64,000 bases of DNA from Prorocentrum cordatum (GCA_963575745.1 CAUYUJ010014330.1:1-64000), one strand, 5' to 3'. Shown: positions 32,061 through 43,610, numbered from the stretch's first letter. Notes: generated from the sequence alone by a model not told the origin. Numbers and translations are program-made.

Positions 32061-32222
32061 TTGAAGTCGGGTGTTTTCTTCTACAGGAGTTAGCTTCAAA
32101 CATAGTGAACAAATAGTCTGGGGACGATTGTTGGGGTATTTTTGAATATTGTTTGATTATGTTATGCTTCTTGTTGAAATGTCGTTCAAAATCCGCTTGT
32201 AGGAGGACGCGCCCGATCTAAG
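32061..32222. mobile_element. MITE family D, copy 2
   Basis: Ends TTGAAGTCGGG...CTACAGGAG and GCTTGTAGGAGGACGCGCCCGA are inverted complements. The inside shares AATAGTCTGGGGACGATT with copies 4 and 6. Flanks ACGCATGTATGT and ACGTATGTATTT suggest a decayed target duplication. Confidence 0.75.
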
Positions 32223-32253
32223 CTTACGTATGTATTTCGGTATGTATTCCAAG

Positions 32254-32415
32254 AGGTCCGCGCGGACCCCTCGGGCCGGCGCCGTGGCCCTCTCAAGCGC
32301 GCGCGGAACGCGCCAGGGGCGGCGCCGATTGAAGACATCTGTTCGGGCCTCCGAAAGGTTATGCTTGTGCTCTATCTCGCTTTTGACTCCCTCGTCTTAC
32401 GATCGATAGGACAGT
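32254..32415. mobile_element. MITE family C, copy 2 (decayed)
   Basis: GAGGTCCGCGCGGACCCC at the left, GGCGGCGCCGATTGAAGACATC inside, and the tail CTTTTGACTCCCTCGTC...CGATAGGACAGT, which matches the tail of the next copy (32627-32663, 32 of 37 positions). Confidence 0.6.
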
Positions 32416-32419
32416 TATA

Positions 32420-32663
32420 GGGGAACGAAGAATGACATAAACAAACAACAACTGCAAGGTCCGCGCGGATTTCTCGGATCGGCGCTGGGGCCCCTTGGCG
32501 GCGCCTCTGGCGCCACCCCTGGCGCGCTCCGCGCGCCAGGGAGGGGGGTCCAGCGCCGATCCGAGAAATCTGCGCGGACCTCGCAGTTTTAATGTTTTAT
32601 GTCGCTCTTCGTTCCCATCTTATCTGGCTTTTGGCTCCTTCGTCTCCCGATCGAGAGGACAGT
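32420..32663. mobile_element. MITE family C, copy 3
   Basis: TIRs of about 65 bp: GGAACGAAGAATGACATAAA...GGTCCGCGCGGATTTCTCGG on the left, pairing with the right arm to 32617. The tail with GCTTTTGGCTCC follows. The centre contains GCGCGCTCCGCGCGCC as in copy 1. Confidence 0.75.
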
Positions 32664-33539
32664 CAGGCCGACACGGACGCTGGTGTGCCCTAGTGTGCCA
32701 GGCGCAGGCAGTTCTCGCCACCCATGGGGTTCTTCAGCATAAGGGGCACTGCGCATCATCAAGGTGAGAAGCACGATTACTGTGCCCAGGATGTCTCAGG
32801 GCCCTGCCCACGACGATCTCAAAGAGGGGAGCTGCGGGTCGGGGGCGTGCCTGGCCCCGGCCCCGCTCTCCTGAGGCTCGGAGGAGGAGCGGGTGGGATT
32901 GTGAAGGGTGTGGGGAGGCGCTGAAGGGGTTGTTAGATTCAACTACGCCGTGCGGGTCTGCGGTTCCTCTTCCTCGGCGCGCCCCCGAGGAGTTTGCCGT
33001 GTTCAGCGAGTCCATGTGGGACACGTTTTACGATTGGCGGGATGCCATGGAGAGCGTGACTTGAGGGCGGGGCGCTCGCGGCTCAGCCTGCACGGCTAAC
33101 GCTTCCGACAGGAATCCACCGGGCCGGTCTTGCAGCGTGGCCCAGCCTTTAGTTCTGTAGCCTTGTTGTTCCAGTGGCGTCTCACGGCAAGCCTTGCTCC
33201 TGCTCTCTATATTTTCTTTGGCGTTCTCCATTCCTCTCTCTGTTCGGTGTGTCTCTCTCTCTCTCTATCCCTCTCGGCCTCTCAGCCTATAATACACATA
33301 AACATAGATGCACCTATCTGCACACCTACAGATCGACACACACATTCCTCAAACAGTGTTTGCACTTAAGGGTTTCTGATTTCTGTTCTAAGCAAGTGGG
33401 GGTATTGCTGGTATGGCGGCTATGTTGTCGTTTGTCGCCGACCGTTGGCGTCTCGTCTCCTCTAGACCTCACCATCGATCCAACTGTCGATCTCACTACC
33501 GATCTCACCTTATCTCGGTCAGTATCGATCTCACAATCG
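32664..33539. other. No gene recognised
   Basis: Mixed sequence with short TC runs (33251-33280) and GATC-rich text (33470-33545). Confidence 0.5.
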
Positions 33540-33770
33540 ATCGGGACATCATCGGGACATCATCGGGACAGCACGGCGGGACCGCGGGACACCACTGGGA
33601 CAACACTGGACACCACGGGACACCGCGGGACACCATTGGGACACATTGGGACACCACGGGACACCACGGGAAACCACGAGGCACCATCGGGACACCACGG
33701 CGGGACACCGCGGGACACAATCCAGAGAACGCGGGACAACCCGGCAGGACACTCCCAGCCACCGCGCGCC
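33540..33770. repeat. GGGACACCAC minisatellite
   Basis: About 20 degenerate copies of a 10-12-bp unit CATCGGGACAC / CACGGGACAC. Confidence 0.9.
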
Positions 33771-33977
33771 CACCGGAGGGCCAGACTTTCGCATCCGAAT
33801 CACCCCAGCGACGGCGGGACCATTCTTCTCGCACGCCCACGCAGCTTCGCCTCGCCCGCACGCGCGACACGAGCACGACACCGAAACCGATTTCCCAGTG
33901 GGGGGCTCTCCGTTCCACTGCGATCTCAGCCCCCAACCTCTGACAGTATGTTCGTGTTCTAGAGCAGGTCCCACATG

Positions 33978-34153
33978 GTACAGTGGAGACCCATGCCGAG
34001 ACACGCCCTGCTTGCCTCCAGGGTGCCCTGGATGTCCTGGCTTTCGATGGTTCTGCTACGGCAAGCGCGACGTCGCCGCACCAAAAGTCGACGGACGTCC
34101 CGGGGTCTCAGGGCTGGGCTTCGTGTGGAAGGTTTCCTTTTGGTCGAGCCCCC
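33978..34153. repeat. Dispersed repeat Q, copy 2
   Basis: Aligns with 9506-9715 over its length; begins TACAGTGGA and ends where family B copy 1 starts. Confidence 0.6.
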
Positions 34154-34331
34154 ACAGTCGGGCCGCTGAAGAAGGAACCCTTTTCGTTGGGGAGGGGCTC
34201 CGTGTTCCTTGATTGTTTCACGGTGCTCCTTGGGTTTCCCTTAGGCTTCCATGGGAAATCGGAGTCTAACTCATGGGAAGAAGGGGCCTCCTTCCCTATT
34301 GATCGTTGCTTAGGTCAACGCCCCGACTGTA
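34153..34331. mobile_element. MITE family B, copy 1
   Basis: CAGTCGGGCCGCTGAAGAAGG at the left (34155) and CCCCGACTG|TA at the right (34329). Inside are GGGGCTC..TGTTCCTTG and GAAGAAGGGGCC blocks shared with 53175 and 57602. Left flank CA, right flank TA. Confidence 0.7.
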
Positions 34332-34559
34332 CGGCACTCCAGGCTGCGGCCTCCACGCCGGGCCCGAGTGGGGCCCGCGCGGGCGGGCTCCCCCGGCGCA
34401 CGGCGGCAGAGCGCGCAGTACTCCTGGCGCGCGTCGGGCGGCGTCGCGTCGCGTCCTTGTCGTCTTCGTCTCGGCCTCCTGCCAGGATGCTGCGAAGCAC
34501 CGTGTTGCCCCCCTCCGTCCTCGAGGAGGAGGAGGAGGAGGAGGGGGGGAAACCTCGAT

Positions 34560-34815
34560 GATTGAGAAGGCTCGAGAGTCAACCACAGCATCGGAAAACC
34601 CTGCGAGGACCAGCATCGAGAATGCAAGAACCCCTGACCCGAGTAGCACAGTGAAGACGTGGCCTCACTGAGGCCCCCGTCTTCGCACTGGGGAATATAG
34701 CTCTGGGCGGTGTGGTTCGATACATCTGAAGCAAAAACGAGCCCCCATATCCCTAATGTGGTGTTTTGGCCCTCCTAGCTTAGGTCTCCTCCCAAAGGGT
34801 TAGGGGCCCTTCTTG
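34560..34815. repeat. Dispersed segment S, copy 1 (possible minus-strand exon)
   Basis: Aligns with 52260-52468: CGTAGCC/CGTGGCC TC(G/A)CTG, TCTGGGCGNTNTGGTTCGAT, and CTCCCAAAGGGTTAGG. On the minus strand both copies can be read as RRRGPQ.G..F.VL.G.G.L with a hydrophobic end, or in another frame as a Cys-containing peptide. Coding status unresolved. Confidence 0.5.
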
Positions 34816-34934
34816 TTGGTTACTCACTCCGGCCTCCTGGGTGTCCCACAGATCACGCTCCAGGGGCGCGAAGGCGGCCGCGTTTTTTGCGCTCAGCGGA
34901 CCAGGCCAGAGCGCTGTCATTCTTCATAGGGTGG

Positions 34935-34936
34935 CG

Positions 34937-34971
<35 letters not shown>

Positions 34972-34975
34972 TTCG

Positions 34976-35007
<32 letters not shown>

Positions 35008-35012
35008 GTCAG
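34935..35012. repeat. (GTC)n microsatellite
   Basis: GTC/GTCTTC units; poly-Ser or poly-Arg/Asp frames are artefacts. Confidence 0.95.
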
Positions 35013-35627
35013 GTGATGCGTTGCGTCTTCGTCGTCGTCGGCGTCTTTCCACGCTCGCGCTCCGAGGCGGCCGAGGGAAGGGCGCGAGTCCTTCTGCGCG
35101 CCTCCTCCCCACGATCCCTCCTCGCATCTTGGCGGCACCTCGCCTCGCGAGGGGAGGCGGCTTTCTGAGTATCGGCGGGGACGGGGCTTCCCAGGCTGGG
35201 AGACAGGAGCAGATCATCAAGATCATATCGTGTCGTGAGGATGCTTCGCACACGGTCGTACCCTCTATCTTTCCAACCACTTCCTCCCATCACCAAGACC
35301 GTGCTTCTCGGCTTCATCCTCCTTCTCCCCCTCGGCCGCTCACCCGGGCAATAGTTGTCACAGGTTGCTCCGATTGGCACGGGCGGGTCTGTGAGCCAAT
35401 TCCGTTTGGCACGGCCAGTGTCCGATAAATTCTGCCGTTTGACACGGCTCGTGTCTGTTAGACAGTTCTGCCTGGCACGGCCGGTCTTTCCAAGCCCCTC
35501 AGAAATAACATGTGCCATTAGTGGTCGATGACCGACGCCCTCCAGCTCAAGATTCCACGAGTCCGCGGGTTGGAACAAAACCAGAAACGATAACTGTTTT
35601 TCTCGGCTTCCTCCCCCGTCTCGGATT

Positions 35628-35719
35628 TTTTGGGGGCCGCATGCGAACCCTACCCCACCCTCCCCCTCAAAAATCGTGGGGGGTAGTGGGTAAGGGTTTG
35701 TTTCCGCCCCCTGGAACAA
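35628..35719. mobile_element. Hairpin element N, copy 2
   Basis: GGGGGCCGCATGCGAACCCT...CCCCCTC and a complementary right arm GGGGGTAGTGGGTAAGGGTT...GCCCCC. Shorter than copy 1. Confidence 0.65.
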
Positions 35720-35757
35720 GGCTCGCGGAAGAGTTTTGGAGATTTTCCAAATACGTG

Positions 35758-36972
35758 TTATTTGCTGATTACACGTTGATTCCCTTTGTGGCGGATTACA
35801 AAGTGATTCTTTTGTGGCGGATTTCAAATGGATTTCTTTTGCGGCGGATTACAATTTGATTCCTTTTGTGGCGGATTACATAGTAATTCCTTTGGTGGTG
35901 GATTACACATTGATTCCTTTTGTAGCGGATTACAAGGTGATTTCTTCTGTGGCGGATTTCAAACGGATTTTTTTCGTTGCGGATTACAATTTGATTCCTT
36001 TTGTGGCGGATTACAAAAAGGAATCCTTTTGTGGCGAATTGCAAATGGATTCCTTGTGTGGCGAATTACACATTGATTCCTTTTGTGGCGGATTACATAT
36101 TAATTCCTTTTGTTGCGGATCGCCTATAAAAAACAAATCATCAAAAATTGATGAAATCATACGACTCTCAATCGTTTTTCAGGTTTGGGACCAAAAACGT
36201 ATAAAACCAGCATTTCCTACACCCAGGAGCCCAAACCATATAAAACATAACATGTTCATACATCAGGTCTCCAAAATGTTGTGTTTTATATGTTTTGGGT
36301 TCCCAGCAGGTGGGAAATGCTGTGTTTTTATATGTTTTTGGTCCCAAGCGTCAAAAACGAGTGAGAGTCGTATAATTTCGTACATGTTCAATGATTTCTT
36401 GTTGTTTTTCTTGTGGGACTTGGGTCACTACCAGCTGGGCTTGCCACAAAAGGAATTAATTTGTAATTCGCCACAGAAGGATTCCTTTTGTAATCCGCTA
36501 CAAACGGAATCAATTTGTAACCCGCCACCAAGGGAATCAATTTGTAGCTCACCACAAAAGAAATCAATATGTAATCCGCCACAAAAGAAATCAATGTGCA
36601 ATCCGCTACAAAAGGAATCCATGTGTAATCCACCACAAAAGGAATCACAGTGTAATCCGCTACAAAAGGAATTAATCTGCAACCCGCCACAAAAGGAATG
36701 AATTTGACATCCGCCACGAAAGGGATCCATTTGTAATTCGCCACAAAAGGAATCAATCTGTAATCCGCCACAAAAAGATTCCTTTTATAATCCGCCACAA
36801 AAGAAATCCAGTTGAAATCCGCCACAAAAGGAATCAATTTGGAATCCGCCACAAACAAAATTTTATTTCTAATTCGCCACAAAAGGAATCTACTTGTAAT
36901 CCAAGACGAAAGGAATCAATGTATACTTTCCCACACAAGGAATCAATTCGTCATCCGCCACAACAGAAAACC
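35758..36972. repeat. 1.2-kb palindrome of 27-bp repeats
   Basis: Left arm (35758-36120): about 13 units of 27 bp, GGATTACAATTTGATTCC + TTTTGTGGC. Right arm (36440-36972): about 19 units in reverse complement. The spacer 36130-36410 is itself an inverted repeat (AATCATACGACTCTCAATCG pairs with CGAGTGAGAGTCGTATAATT; ACCAAAAACGTATAAAACCAG pairs with its complement), centred near 36266. A 295-residue open frame (VADYNLIPF repeated) exists only because 27 is a multiple of 3. I do not regard it as a gene. Confidence 0.9.
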
Positions 36973-37007
36973 TTCTGTAGGGAGGGGATGTAGATGGCGG
37001 GTCAATC

Positions 37008-38642
37008 GCTACTAGGATTCTATAAGAGGTGGATCCATTTCTCATCGGTTTCTATCAGATGTGGATGCATATGTAATGGGATTCTCTTAGAGGTGGATCC
37101 ATCGCTAATAGGACCCCACTAGAGGTGGATCCATCTCAGATAGGATTCCATTACAGGTGAATCCATGTCTAACCGGATTTCACGCAAGTGGGTTCCATTT
37201 GAGGTGGATCCATCTCTATTAGGATCTATTAGAGGTGGACCCATCTCTAATACTATGCAATTAGATGTGGATCCATCGGTAGTAGGATCTCATTAGAGGT
37301 GGATCCATGTGTAGCAGGATTCGGTTAGAGGTGGACCCATCTCTGTTAGGATTTCGTTTGAAGTGGATCCATTTGGTATAGGCTTTAATTTGAGGTGGGC
37401 CCATCTCTCATAGGCTCCCATTAGTTGTGGATCCAGCTGTAGTCGGATCCCATTAGAGATGGAACCATCTGTAACAGGATTACATTAGATGTGGATCCAT
37501 CCGTAATAGGATTTTATTAGGACTCTGTTAGAAGTGGATCCATCTGTGGTAGGATTGAATTGGGGGTGGACCCGTTTGTAATACGATCCTATTAGAGGTG
37601 GATCCATCTGTAATAGTATTCTATTAGAGGTGGATCCATGTCTTGTAGGACCCCATCAGAGGTAGGTGGACCCATCCCTAATAGGATTCATTCAGAGGTG
37701 GACGCATCTGTAATAGGATTCTATCAGAGGTGGGTCCATCTGTCATAGGGTTCTGTAAGAGATGGATCCACCCGCACTAGGATTCTGTTAGAGGTGGATC
37801 CATCTCTAATCGGATTCTATCAGAGGTGGATCCATCTTTGATAATATTCCATTCGAGGGGGATCCACTTGTACAAGGATTCTGTTAGAGGTGGACCAATC
37901 TTTAATAGCATGCCATTGGGGATGGAACCATGTCCAATAGGATTCTATTAGAGGTGGATCCATTTGTAATTGGAGCCCATCAGAGGGGCATCCATGTCTA
38001 ATTGGATTCTATCAGAGGTGGATCCATCGCCAATCGGATTCTATTAGGGGTGGACCCATATGTAATGGGGTTATATCAGACGTGGGCTCATTTGCAAAAA
38101 GGATCCTATTTGAGGTGGATCCATCTGTACCATGATTCCATTCGAGGTGGACGCATATGATGTGATGCCATTAGTTGAGGACCCATCTCTGATGGAATTA
38201 TAGTACAGGTGGATCCATATGTCATATATTATAGTAGAGGTGGCTCCATGTGTAGTGGGATTGTATTAGGGGTGGATCCATTCCTAATCGGATTCTATGG
38301 AAGGTGGATCCATATGAAGTAGGATTCTCTTCGAGGTGGATCCATTTGTTCTACGATTCTATGAGAGGTGGATCCATCCTTCATGCGATTTTATTCGGGG
38401 TTGACCCATGCGTTTTAAGATTTTATCAGCGGTGGATGCGTTTGTAAAAAGGGTTCCACTCGAGGTGGGCCCATCTCTAATAGGATCCCAATAGAGGCGG
38501 ACCCATTCTAATCGGATCCCATTCGAGGTAGATCCGTATGTAATAAGATTGCATTAGAGGTGGATCCATATGTCATGGGATTCGATTAGAGGTGGATCCA
38601 TATGTAATAAGATTATATTAGAGCTCGATCCATATGTAATTC
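37008..38642. repeat. 32-bp minisatellite, about 51 units
   Basis: Unit AGGATTCTATTAGAGGTG + GATCCATCTGTAAT. Spacing of the GGATCC core is exactly 32 bp at 37031, 37063 (mutated), 37095 and 37127, and stays regular to 38642. Units vary by 10-30%. No open frame crosses it (TAG in most units). Confidence 0.95.
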
Positions 38643-38679
38643 GGTGCAAAACGTCATGTTCCAGGGGACAGACAAAACC

Positions 38680-38718
38680 TCCACGGGGGTAGGGGTAGGG
38701 TTCGCATGTGGCCCCCCG
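38680..38718. mobile_element. Half copy of hairpin element N
   Basis: GGGGGTAGGGGTAGGGTTCGC...GGCCCCCC matches the right arm of copy 1. Confidence 0.5.
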
Positions 38719-38889
38719 GTGTTGTGCACTGCCGCGTTCCGCCAGCACGCGCCCTGCCTCCGCCATCTGCGGCGGGGGACGGGGCCTCCGCGCCCGCCCC
38801 GCCTGTTTGCGGGCTCGCACCTGGCCGTCGCTCGTGGCCTTGGAGAACAAGTAGCGGGCGCACCAAGGGGGGAGGTGGGGGGGACGGGG

Positions 38890-39020
38890 GAGGAGGAGGA
38901 GGAGGAGGAGGAGGAGGAGGAGGAGGAGGAGGAGGAGGAGGAGGAGGAGGAGAAGGAGAGGAGGACGGGAGGAGGAGGAGGGAGGAGGGAGGAGGGAGGA
39001 GGTAGGAGGAGGAGGAGCCT
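38890..39020. repeat. (GGA)n tract
   Basis: Pure GGA at 38890-38952, then GGAGGGA variants. Confidence 0.95.
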
Positions 39021-40190
39021 GGAGCAGGGAGCAGGGAGGAGGAGGACGACGACGAGGAGGAAGAGAGTGCATCGCAAGGGCTGTACCCCGAGGCGCGCAG
39101 GCGAGAACCATGAGGCAGAAACCCGCAAAGCCTCTGCGCGGGACGTGAGGAGGAGGAGGCGGGAGGAGGGGGAGGGGGTAGGAGCACGCGGAGGAGACAG
39201 GATGATGAGGGCGCGAGGACAATGCCCCCTGGACCAGCATGGGGTGCACTGCACACGATCTGGAAGGGGCAATCGCAAGATGTTGAACAGATCAGCGACA
39301 GCGATCGCCTTTGCCTTTTTGTTGTCCTCCTGAGGCCCACCGCCGAACATGACGCACGGTTGCTCCTCTCCCCGTTCTCCTGTCCTGCTTGTCGCAGTTG
39401 CTCGCGGGCGGTGCCGGGGTCTCTGGAGGGCCTGTGCGCCACAAGAGGCGTCGGCGCGACCAAGCGCAGCCGCCGGCACACGCACGCAGCTCGCTGCCGC
39501 GGCTGCGGGCGCCGAGCTGCCGGCGAGCTCCCGCTTTGCGCAGCCGTTCGCGGAGCGCTCCGAGCCGAGGAGGCTGCTCTGGGGCTTCCGCAGGTGGAGG
39601 GCCCTGCCGTTGGCTCGCTTTGTTCCTGGGGGCGAGAGAGCCGCTCGGCGGGCACGCCTCCGAGCCCGCGGGGCGGGAGGAACGCGAGGATCGGCAGGGG
39701 CGACGGGCGCCAGAGCCACGCGCGCCGTCCTCCGAGCTGTGCGTGCCCCGTGCCCCGCACTGGGCACGGAGGGCCTGGCGCTGCGGCGGCAGCAAGCAGC
39801 ACGCGGACGGGGCCGTCGCGCTGCTCTTTTCGGGGCCTGGGGGGCCAGGACGCGGCAGACCAGGGCTGCAGATCCCAGGCGGAGAGAACGAAGAGTGGGG
39901 ACCGACTCGGCCCGCGGTCGCAGCTGCCAGGGGTGCGCCAGAGCCCTGGTTCGTGAGGAAGTCCCCGTCTTCGGGGCTCTGGCTGAGCCCAGACGTCGAC
40001 CACCAATGGTCTCGACCCATGCCTTGGGGCCGGTCTTTCGTCCTGTGAGTCCTTCTCTGGCGGTCCTGCAGGGAGGCCCGCCGAGAGCCCGGCCGAAGAC
40101 TTTGCGTCGCGATCTCTGCGCGACGCGAGCATGTCTGGGGTTGGAGCCAGACTGGTGCAAGCCTGGCCCGCAGACTGGTGCTAGCTGGCG
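39021..40190. other. GC-rich DNA, open on both strands, no gene recognised
   Basis: Three + frames and two - frames are open for hundreds of bases, expected at this GC content. The + frame RFAQPFAERSEPRRLLWGF at about 39530-39590 has GC-rich third positions and might be an exon. I cannot name a family for it. Confidence 0.35.
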
Positions 40191-40191
40191 C

Positions 40192-40323
40192 GTGTTCTCC
40201 TCTTCCTCCTCCTCCTCCTTCTCCCCCTCCTCCTCCTCCTCCTCCTCCTCCTCCTTCTCCCCCTCCTCCTCCTCCTCCCCCTCCTCCTCCTCCTCCTCCT
40301 CCTCCTCCTCCTCCTCCTCCTCC
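40192..40323. repeat. (TCC)n tract
   Basis: TCC with TCCCCC and TTC variants. Confidence 0.95.
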
Positions 40324-40352
40324 ACAATTACTCAATATGAATATATTATCCC

Positions 40353-40748
40353 TCTTCCCCTGATGGCGTCCGGGAGATGGCCGCGCACCCTCCGCGTCCT
40401 GTTTTTTACACACAGGATGCCCGGGAAATCCCGGGAAACGACTCTCGCTGAGGCGCCGGCGCCATTTTTTCTCAAAATGCTGCTCTCGCGCCAGCGTCAC
40501 TTTTTCCCAAAATGCTGCTCTCGTTGAGGCGCCGGCCTCATTTCTGCTCCCCAATCCTTCCCCTGATGGCGTCCGGGTGATGGCCGCGCACCCTCCGCGT
40601 ACTGTTTTTTAACACACAGGCTGCCCGGGAAATCCCGGGAAACGACTCTCGCTGAGGCGCCGGCGTCATTTTTTCCCAAAATGCTGCTCTCGTTGAGGCG
40701 CCGGCATCATTTCTGTTCCCGAATCGTGCCGAATCGTGCTCCCGCTGC
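40353..40748. repeat. Two tandem 203-bp units
   Basis: CTTCCCCTGATGGCGTCCGG begins at 40353 and again at 40556. Each unit holds GGGAAATCCCGGGAAACGAC and repeated CTCGCTGAGGCGCCGGC and CCCAAAATGCTGCTCTCG submotifs. Confidence 0.85.
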
Positions 40749-40856
40749 AGCGTGGGCCTCATTTTCGGATCGGTGCTTGGCCTCCGTCGTTCAGGATGGC
40801 GTTCTCCCCCCAGCGCGGGCCTCTTTCTCGCGCGCCCATCCGCCCGCCACCACCGC

Positions 40857-41186
40857 GCCGCACCGCCACCACCACCACCATCACCACCATCACCACCACC
40901 ACCACCAACATCATCACCACCATCACCATCACAATCATCACCAGCAACTGCAGTATCAACACCACCACCACCACCACCACCACCACCACCACCACCACCA
41001 CAACTACCACCAGCACCAGCACCAGTACCAACACCACCACCACCAGCACCACCACCACCATCACCACCACCACCACCACCACCACCACCACCACCCACCA
41101 CCACCACCACCACCACCACCACCACCACCACCACCACCACCACCACCACCACCACCACCACCACCACCACCACCACCACCACCACA
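40857..41186. repeat. (CCA)n array 2
   Basis: CCA/CAC trinucleotides with CATCAC variants, pure at 41097-41183. Confidence 0.95.
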
Positions 41187-41356
41187 ACCACGCACACACG
41201 CACGCACGCACGCACGTGCACCACCACCCACTACGCACGCGCGCGCGGAGCCACAGGTCCGCTACGACACGCGTCCGCGGATAGAGAAAATCAGCGCCAT
41301 GGTAAGGGATGGGAGGGAGGGGTAGGACGTCAGATATGACGCGAGCGCACCTAGCT

Positions 41357-41515
41357 TGTCCTCCTCCTCCTCCTCCTCCTCCTCCTCGTCCTCCCCCTCT
41401 TCCTCCTTAGCTCCTTCCACCTCCTCCCCCTCCTCCTCCTTGGCCCCTCCCACCTCCTCCTCCTCCTCCTCCTTCTCCTCCTCCTCCTCCTCCGCCTCCT
41501 CCTCCTTCTCCCTCC
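41357..41515. repeat. (TCC)n tract
   Basis: TCC with CCCCTCTTCC interruptions; poly-Ser/Glu frames are artefacts. Confidence 0.9.
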
Positions 41516-41835
41516 CGGAGGAGGAAGGGGAGAACAAAATGCCCCCTTGCGAGGGCGACGTGCACGTTCGCCAGGACGGCTGGCCTTTTCGGCGGCCGAC
41601 GCACGGGCGACGAATGCGCGACGCACCCCTTGTCGCGAAGGGGGGGGTCATCACGCTGGTCGCATTACTGGGCCTTTAGCACTTCCCCCATCGGCCCGAG
41701 TCCGGGGCTATTGCAGGTTTTTGCTTTCATTGCCCCATTCCGTGCACGACGCTGAACTGCGCAGATAGTCAATCTTGCCATGATAACCTATCATTGCCAA
41801 CGGTCTGGTGGGACCAAAAAAAGTAGCAACCAATT

Positions 41836-42211
41836 GTTGCGGATAAGAGTGAGGGGGCGGCGGGGACGTCGGCAGTCTGCGCGGCTTTGAAGAAGCCCGC
41901 CGCAGGCGCAACATTTCCCAAGCTATACAACGAGCCCGCGGCAGGCGCCGATTTACTGTTGGTTAAAACAATGTAGGGGGTCGCGGGTTGGGTCGCAGGT
42001 GGGTCGCGGGTGGGTCGCGGGCCTGGTCGCGGGTGGGTCGCGGGCCGAGTCGCGGGTGGGTCGCGGGTGGGTCGCGGGTGGGTCGCGGGCGGGTCGCGGA
42101 GTGGATCGCGGGGTGGATCGCGGGTGGGTCGCGAGGTGGGTCGTGAGGTGGATCGCGGGTGGGTCGCGAGGTGGGTCGCGGGTGGGTCGCGGGCCGGGTC
42201 GTGGGGGGGGG

Positions 42212-42271
<60 letters not shown>
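41836..42271. repeat. Dispersed element I, copy 1, with 11-bp minisatellite and (GAC)n
   Basis: 41836-41985 (GTTGCGGATAAGAGTGAGGG...CAATGTAGGG) is close to 49423-49562. Both run into GGTCGCGGGTG repeats. Here a GAC tract (42216-42271) follows. Confidence 0.85.
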
Positions 42272-42479
42272 AACAACAACAATCTATCTAAGGTTGTTCG
42301 CTCTTGCTTGCCCGTGTGTCATTCAAAACGAGGTTCCCACACCCTCGATACCCGCCCTTGGGGGGATTATTTCTCTTTGCGGGGGGCGGTGGGCTGAGAC
42401 ACGCGGGCAAACCTGAACGGGCGGACAATCTTTCGTGGGCGTACATGTGCCCGCCATTGGAATTGGTGTGGGCCCTGCA

Positions 42480-42831
42480 AAAAGAGGAGGGGGAGAACAG
42501 GGGAAAATATAAGGAAGGGGGGGAGGGGACGAAGGAAGAGGGAAAACGCCAGCAGAGAAGGAGCGATGAGGGGGGCGGTTGATTTGAGTCAGAGAGAGAG
42601 AGGGAGAGAAGGGCAGACAAGACAGGTAGAGAACGAGAGAAACAATGAGAGAGAGGGGGGAGAAAGAAAGACGGAGGAGGCAGGAGAGGGGAGGGAGAAG
42701 GGAGGAGGGAGAGGAGAGAGAGGGGATAGGGCAGAAAGGCATCAGGATGAGGGAAGAGGAGGGAGAGAGAAGGGAGGAGAGGAGGGCGGAGGGAGAGGGA
42801 GGAGGAGCAGGAAGGTAAGAGCGTGAACGTT
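42480..42831. repeat. GA/GGA-rich polypurine tract
   Basis: Mostly G and A on + (GAGAGAGAGGG, GGAGGGAGAG). No gene. Confidence 0.8.
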
Positions 42832-43330
42832 CGAGGAAGTCCTAGGCGAAATCGCCGTTCCTGAAGGAAGTCTCGGGCGGGAACACGCGACGGGCAGGCG
42901 ATCCCCTGACGGGCGGGTCGGGCGGGTGGGACATTCAAGCGGGATGCCTGAGTATGGCGAGAGCGCGACTCTCAAGTAAATTGTGACGGCGTCCTTGGCG
43001 CAGCGTGTTCCCTGAGCGTCGAACGCGCGATTTCTGAATAAATTGCATGGAAGCCACAGGCGAGAGCGAAATTCTTTAATAAACTGTGAAGGTCTCTCTT
43101 GCGGGAGCGGAGGTTTTGATTAAATTGCGAGGAAGTCTTGGTTCAATTGCAAGGAAGTCTCAAGCGGGAGCGCCGTTCCTGAGTGAATTGTGAGGTCGTC
43201 TCAGATGGGAGCGGGGGTCCAGACTAAATTGCGAGGAAGTCAAAGGCGGTAGCACCGATCCTGAGGAAATCTCAGGCGGGAGCGGGGGTCCAGAGCAAAT
43301 TTGGAGGAAATCTAAGGCGGGAGCCGTTGT
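42832..43330. repeat. Degenerate 45-55-bp minisatellite
   Basis: Units of the form AAATTG(C/T)GAGGAAGTCT + CAGGCGGGAGCG + CCGTTCCTGA recur about nine times with indels. Confidence 0.7.
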
Positions 43331-43489
43331 TGTTGTAATCCGGGGGGGGCCAGGGGCACAGTTTGAGCACCAAGATTTGCCCTGTCAAAAAGCAGCGTGC
43401 GAGCGTCCAGGGGCACATTTTGATTTAGGAAAAACAGCATGCACCGGTGAGGGGGGATTAACAATAATTATTCTTCTAAATGGGGTTTC

Positions 43490-43610
43490 AACAACAACAG
43501 CAGCAACAACAACAGCAACAACAATTTAAGCTGAATCCCCACCACGGATCCGCACTTCAGCCACGCACCCAGAGACAATGAATGACCGTTCGGCCCCCTC
43601 ATTCTGATGT
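43490..43610. repeat. Dispersed element J, copy 1
   Basis: AACAACAACAG run, then CACGGATCCGCACTTCAGCC and CAATGAATGACCGTTCGGCC. It matches 49804-49906 in the same orientation. Confidence 0.75.

Noticed and set aside
35814-36701. 295-residue frame with repeated VADYNLIPF
   Set aside because: The 27-bp unit is a multiple of 3, so openness is automatic; the opposite arm is the reverse complement and codon choice shows no constraint.
37008-38642. CRISPR-like regular repeats
   Set aside because: Units are contiguous with no unique spacers, and the genome is eukaryotic.
38613-40554. 570- and 420-residue minus-strand frames and a 392-residue plus-strand frame
   Set aside because: All overlap in very GC-rich DNA between GGA and TCC tracts; openness is expected, and no family was recognised.
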